Assembly: GCF_963676685.1 (NCBI RefSeq)
Contig: NC_092345.1
Coordinates: 75,319,960-75,383,959 of the forward strand
Length of the DNA: 64,000 bases
Direction: 5' to 3'
Source of the DNA: Mytilus edulis
Lineage: Eukaryota > Mollusca > Bivalvia > Mytilida > Mytilidae
The notes under the pieces are model-generated. The model was not told the origin of the DNA. It saw only the letters and a list, made by a program, of their open reading frames with translations, and did no database searches. Shown piece after piece: positions 60,501-64,000 of this stretch. A program made the translations under genes and the position numbers. Positions within the stretch are counted from its first letter, which is position 1, and each line of letters starts with the position of its first letter.

Positions 60501-63422
60501 AAGATTTTTAATCATGTTTCAGCACTGTATCAATGACATCTTTAATGTATTTTTTAATGTACTGCATCATAGCCCCATGTCATTTCACAAATGTGTACGC
60601 AACAGAAAAATAATTGTCACAGAGTCTTCGTATCTAATGCTAATGCACTGGCAAATGCCATAAGAAAATGTTTTTTTCAGGAGTCTCCCCTAAAACTTTA
60701 TGTGCAGCATTTAATTTTTTGTGGAGGCTTTTGTAACCTTAAAAGAAGAAATTGATATAATTCAAATGTAATCACCAAACCTGTTAGTTCATGAAATGTA
60801 GCCAAGAAACTATAATCTGGTGTGTGAATTGTAATCTAACCTGTAGACGTTTGACTTCGCTGTCAAGTTCAGCAACAAGTTGAGTTTGTTGATCCATATC
60901 TTGTTCTCTCTGCTGAATCTGATCTTCATAATCACTAACTGAAAAATCATCATAATTTAACCAAATAATCTCAATTTGTCATAGTCTAAAATGTTGGTTC
61001 ATATAGATCCTTTGAAAATACTGAGACTAACAATATCATATCCAAATAAGACTGCATTGCATTAATAAAATACACCCTTTTTTAATAAATTATCTAACAA
61101 GGAATAAAATTTCTATATTTTACTTTGCAACTTTCAGAAAAAGTTTAAACTTTTTACTTCTTAGGACGATATTTTGAAGATTGCTAAACCTATATCAACT
61201 TTATATTGATTCAAAGGTATGCTCAATTGTCCTTGATTAACTGACCTTTTTTGCAAGAGTTAGTTTAAACATATTTATTTATAGTGGATTGGGAAACAAG
61301 TTTTGCAACTTATATTAATCCCTTTCCACTTTGCGGGTGCGAGTGCTGCCTTGTAGCGGCATTAGCCTACTCTTTTTCGAAATCTACAAGGGTGTCTTTA
61401 ACGTGCAAGAGATATGGCTCTCTCTTAACACGGGTCAGCCATTTATCGTCCCCTTCCGACGGACTATCATCGTTTCCTTTGCAAGAGTTATAGTGAAATG
61501 GACTGCAGATCTCTAGTGTACCTTAGAAGTTAGAGGGCATTGATGGCCAATTTGGTCTATGAAGTCAAAATACTGTATAACTAGCCTGTCAACACTGAGG
61601 TTGTGAGTTGGAATGGTAAGATGTGGCAGGTCAGCTCAAATCTAATGTTAATTGACTAGGAATGTCAGTTTTCCAACCAAAAGTTGGTGGTTCCCTCTGG
61701 GTACTCTAGTTTCCTTCATCAACGTGAACTGACCGTCAAACAAATAGCACAATAGTGCTGATTCTAAACACTAATTAATGTGTTAGTATACTGTGGATTC
61801 ATTTCATTATTATTCGTTGGATATCAATTTTCATTGATTTACAGGGTTAACTGGTAAACCATGAATGTAAACATTCAACCAATTGCAAATGTTCTATATG
61901 ATTAACATGACGGAAAACCACTATTAAATTCAAATGTCTACGAAAATGCAAGTTTTCCTAATCCAACAAAAAAATTGGTATCCACGACAATAAATGAATC
62001 CACAGTACTCGGTAAACAAATATATTAGTTTTCCTAATTAACTTCCTCCTGTTATCCCTCCTAACTTACTCATCTCCAGTTTTTGTTCCAGTTGAACCCT
62101 AAGATCTCTCGTATCCTTCTCTAATTTATTCATCCTGGAAGACTTCTTATCACTGTTTTCCTGTTCATCTTGTAGCTGTTGTTCTAACATGTTGATTTCA
62201 GAATTCATATGACCTTTTTCTTCCTCTAGATTTCTGTATAAAACATATATGTAATATGAATATACATTTCATTATTGGTAGTCTGTGAATAAAGCACACT
62301 GTTCCTTTAGTTTTAAATAAGGAAACATTTTTATGATGAAACCACCATTACATATTTTTTGTTTGTTAATTCAGCCCAAGGGTATACTTAATCGTCCTAT
62401 ACTGAACTTTACTGATTTCATTATAAATATGACTATAGATATTGTTGGCACCATACAATTTTCAATAAAACACATAAAAATAATGCAAAAAGAAAATTTT
62501 GAAGGTTTTAAAGAAGAAAAAAATAAATTCTTGTACAAAAAAAAATCTCTTTTTTTGAACATTTAGTAAATTTCGGTCAAATTCAATAAAATTTTGTGAT
62601 TTTCAAGGTGTATAAAGAATAGTTCATTGTTTGTATTTTGAAGGAATTGAATGATGATTTTTTTTTCTAGCAAAGTTTGAAAAATAAAAATAAATATCTT
62701 ATCTATACTGTTCAGAAGTTTCAACCTACATCATTTCTCTACATTCAGGGTTCAACTATTGATATGACATTTCAGATTTACTTCAACATATGTTTCTACT
62801 ACAAATTTTAACACTCATGGGTATTCCTAATGAGAACATGTGCAAAAACATACAATAATACATGCGTACTAAGTGTTTTTCAATTGTATTTTAGGGTACT
62901 CCAAATTTAGTCATATTCAATATAAAATGTAAGGTTAAAGATTTTCAAAACTTTGGCATAGGAATCATGGACCCTGATCATTTTAATATGGTAAACTTGA
63001 GAAAAATCAAATGAGAGGAAAATTCTGGGGTTACCAGGGTACCCCCTAAAATAAGAGAAGTTGATGTCTGACAGATCTGAAGCATGCTCACACATTACAA
63101 GTCATTACAGTCAAACTGCTGCCAAATATGAAGTAGTTTTGTTCATTATTATTATCCATTAAAGTATTTGTTGGATGAACAGACAGACAAACAGATAAAC
63201 AAGATGGTTACAATATAGCCTCCACTGTTGGACTTGTGATAAACTCTTGATAAACTCTATTTACGTTAACATCCTGTACCTAAGTGCATCTGTTAGTTTA
63301 GTGATTGTGTTAGTCCTTTCCTCCAGGTCAATACAAGCTTGCTTGAGTTTTCTGTCTGATGACTGTAGTTCTGTCATGAACTGTGATTTCTCTGTCAATG
63401 TCTGATGTTCATATATTGAAAC
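46527..63422 (-). CDS. CCDC18: Coiled-coil protein, CCDC18-like, C-terminal 14 exons (5' end outside the window)
   Basis: Coding exons: 63422-63280, 62233-62070, 60938-60841, 60278-60163, 57870-57771, 55088-54972, 54688-54545, 53965-53886, 53078-52961, 51555-51412, 50532-50320, 49510-48949, 46936-46864 and 46632-46527. All use GT-AG and every phase agrees, giving 725 codons plus a TAA stop. Almost all residues up to the 49.5-kb exon are heptad-type coiled coil rich in Glu, Gln, Lys and Leu. The CCDC18 call rests on remembered similarity in order along the protein: a QELRLTR segment, LAEELGAAR, a block ending NAANESLILK, and IARLQARMSG starting the large exon. In vertebrates CCDC18 is a large, poorly characterised coiled-coil protein, so no function is assigned. 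The 562-bp exon encodes a Ser/His-rich, probably disordered tail. The exon at 57870-57771 has its 3' end amplified in the next intron. Confidence 0.8.
47405..48557. mobile_element. HINE/pearl-like element with six 169-bp core repeats
   Basis: Cores marked by GTATGTCCTTATTATCT start at 47532, 47700, 47869, 48038, 48207 and 48376; the inner copies are nearly identical and exactly 169 bp apart. A GACGGACGGACGG tract (48455-48510) follows, then a hairpin (CCGCAACTTCGTTGCG) at the right end. ATACCCCACG (47428-47437) is complementary to CGTGGGGTAT (48546-48555). It lies in the CCDC18-like intron between the exons at 48949 and 46936. Confidence 0.8.
49628..49755 (+). repeat. Mytilid-type dispersed repeat fragment
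   Basis: AGATGTGCCAGGTATGATTGC, GGTCACTGTAAGGCCTTC and AATATAGTCAGCTATAA match the same remembered mytilid family as 28487-28600, and in this copy extend further in the 5' direction. Confidence 0.55.
51172..51354. mobile_element. Pogo/Tigger-like MITE
   Basis: The 183-bp element has inverted ends TACAGTGCAATCTGTCTTAT and (inward) TACAGTGTAACCTGCCTTAT, bounded by TA. CAGTG...CTTATCCGACA-type ends are characteristic of pogo/Tigger elements (known). It lies about 60 bp past the splice donor of the exon at 51555-51412. Confidence 0.75.
51602..52311 (-). mobile_element. hAT-type element with transposase N-terminus
   Basis: The 710-bp element starts CAGGGGTGTAGCTG and ends with the complement of CAGGCGCGTAGCTG. 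It is flanked by a 5-bp duplication, CACAT (51597-51601 and 52312-52316). It lies in the CCDC18-like intron upstream of the exon at 51555 and contains a fragment of transposase on the minus strand. Confidence 0.75.
51857..52126 (-). pseudogene. hAT transposase N-terminal fragment
   Basis: Begins MKKLDFYFSKK and continues with a Ser/Asp-rich linker (about 90 codons) before a stop. Such a start is common in hAT transposases ahead of a TTF/BED-like zinc finger. The zinc finger, RNase H-like core and dimerisation region are absent. It sits entirely inside the hAT element, near its right end in the expected direction. Confidence 0.5.
54793..54880. repeat. Short hairpin element
   Basis: CTGGTATAGATT and AATCTATACCAG form a perfect 12-base inverted pair about 60 bp apart. 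Further pairing (GGCTATAT with CTATAGC) extends inside. It is a small MITE-like foldback in an intron of the CCDC18-like gene. Confidence 0.65.
56263..56297. repeat. T-tract followed by G-tract
   Basis: Uninterrupted T run directly followed by a run of about 16 G, in an intron. Its length is likely variable and prone to sequencing error. Confidence 0.9.
57185..57829 (-). repeat. 83-bp tandem array of an exon end plus its 5' splice site, about 7.8 copies
   Basis: Copies start at 57185, 57268, 57351, 57434, 57517, 57600, 57683 and 57766, exactly 83 bp apart. Read on the minus strand, each unit is 60 nt of exon (ending GAGAGTATCTCAG) plus 23 nt of intron (starting GTAATTTATAT). The rightmost copy is the functional exon end at 57771. 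Seven of eight copies keep the GT donor; the copy at 57351 has AT instead, and that at 57268 has CGG before the GT. Confidence 0.95.
58086..58364 (-). mobile_element. TTAA-bounded MITE, copy 3 (reversed)
   Basis: The 279-bp relative of 11149-11429, with TTAA at both borders and closely similar interior (CAGTTTGACAAACACTTATTT region), lies in an intron of the CCDC18-like gene. Confidence 0.8.
58677..60089. mobile_element. MITE interrupted by a hAT element
   Basis: The left part (58677-58772, beginning TACTGTCGATTCATTATTA) and right part (59962-60089, ending GTGATTCCACAGTA) together resemble the uninterrupted MITE at 61789-62007. The inserted element at 58773-59961 separates them. Confidence 0.75.
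58773..59961. mobile_element. 1,189-bp hAT-type element with 6-bp target duplication
   Basis: The ends are CAGGGCTCACACTAC and (inward) CAGGGCTCACGCTAC. The 6-bp duplication CAAATC lies at 58767-58772 and 59962-59967. No transposase frame is apparent inside. Confidence 0.8.
61305..61500. repeat. GC-richer dispersed segment of unknown origin
   Basis: The stretch from CCCTTTCCACTTTGCGGGTG to CGACGGACTATCATCG is clearly less AT-rich than its surroundings. I recall near-identical words from many marine invertebrate genomes. Short frames are open, but none is convincing as an exon of the CCDC18-like gene, which has no phase gap here. Confidence 0.4.
61530..61770 (+). mobile_element. SINE-like repeat
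   Basis: A head with TGATGGCCAATTTGG and GTTGTGAGTTGGAATGG is followed by a body with CCCTCTGGGTACTCTAGTTTC and AACTGACCGTC. The TACTCT-GTTTC block matches the SINE at 44990-45190. The promoter boxes are degenerate. Confidence 0.45.
61789..62007. mobile_element. 219-bp MITE with perfect 15-bp inverted ends
   Basis: TACTGTGGATTCATT at the left is the exact reverse complement of AATGAATCCACAGTA at the right, with TA at each border. It is the intact relative of the interrupted copy at 58677-60089. It lies in an intron of the CCDC18-like gene. Confidence 0.85.
63120..63225. repeat. Decayed HINE-type tail
   Basis: GACAGACAAACAGATAAACA followed by GTTACAATATAGCCTCC has the form of a pearl/HINE microsatellite and right end, without core repeats. 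Confidence 0.35.
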
Positions 63423-63644
63423 CTGATAGAAAGATATATAACATTTAAAGTAAGAAATCTGAGAGAAAAATTTAACAAATAATGATAACCCTTATATATT
63501 TTTATCATTAATAAAACATATTTGAAATTCCATAAAAGCAAAAACTATATTCTTTAGTAGTAAGCCATGCAAAGCCATACATATCAATTGACCGTACATA
63601 TTATACAGATGTAAACCCTTTATTATATATATATACTTACATTA

Positions 63645-64000
63645 GATGTATGTTTCATTATAATACGTTATTCTGATTGGCTACATTGCAATTTCGCATT
63701 ATTCCTTAATCAACTTCATTACACAATAAAATTTATCATTCATGATGACACAAGGTCAAAAATATAGTGCACAGGTAAATTAAATAAAAACTTGATAGAA
63801 ATCGTGTTTTCATGATCCTAGCTAAAAAATGTAATTCATATATAAGTATTGCATGCATCTTTTTGTAAATTCATAGGGTTGGAAAAGCATTGACCATGCG
63901 CACATTTTTAGAATGAAGTGCTTCCGCGCTTTATAGAAAATGTACTTCGGTCAACACTTTTACACCCCAATGAAGTTACAAAAAGATGCATTCAATATTT
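63645..64000. repeat. Dispersed ~370-bp repeat, copy B (reaches window edge)
   Basis: Same family and orientation as 16310-16700, roughly 85-90% alike by eye. It lies just upstream of the first coiled-coil exon seen in the window, inside an intron. Confidence 0.8.

Overview
The window is animal nuclear DNA, most likely from a mytilid mussel (Mytilus or a close relative). It is AT-rich, its genes are split by GT-AG introns, and it is crowded with transposons. Several dispersed repeats match ones I recall as abundant in mytilid genomes (6971-7143, 14440-14690, 20350-20480, 28487-28600, 49628-49755). Two elements with tandem ~169-bp cores and an ACGG-type microsatellite resemble bivalve 'pearl'/HINE repeats. 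The species call rests on memory of these repeats and is an inference.

Three host genes can be modelled from splice sites, with phases that agree at every junction. (1) Minus strand, 20142-9421: a seven-exon monocarboxylate transporter-like protein (SLC16/MCT family, 547 aa). (2) Plus strand, 30816-34925: a five-exon peptidyl-tRNA hydrolase (PTRH1-like, 243 aa). (3) Minus strand, 63422-46527: the last 14 exons found of a long coiled-coil protein that best matches CCDC18; its 5' part lies beyond the right edge. The three genes show no functional link and are ordinary neighbours in a repeat-rich genome.

Layout: 1-9.4 kb is gene-free and holds a MULE with 8-bp target duplications, a 664-bp inverted-repeat element, a 39-bp minisatellite and a poly-G element. 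The transporter fills 9.4-20.1 kb, with several MITEs and a HINE-like array in its introns and upstream. A damaged Gypsy retroelement occupies 20.7-27.5 kb, just upstream of the transporter start. PTRH1 follows at 30.8-34.9 kb. From 35 to 46 kb there is a graveyard of HINE arrays, a hAT element, a broken LINE and a SINE. The coiled-coil gene fills 46.5-63.4 kb, with nested elements in its introns.

The two most unusual structures are these. First, the Gypsy pol unit is bounded by 233-bp arms that read as identical and inverted, not direct, and the whole unit is flanked by a 4-bp duplication (AGAC). It looks like a retroelement integrated with two right-hand LTR ends. Second, the 3' half of one CCDC18-like exon, together with its 5' splice site, is amplified about eightfold as an 83-bp tandem array at 57185-57829.
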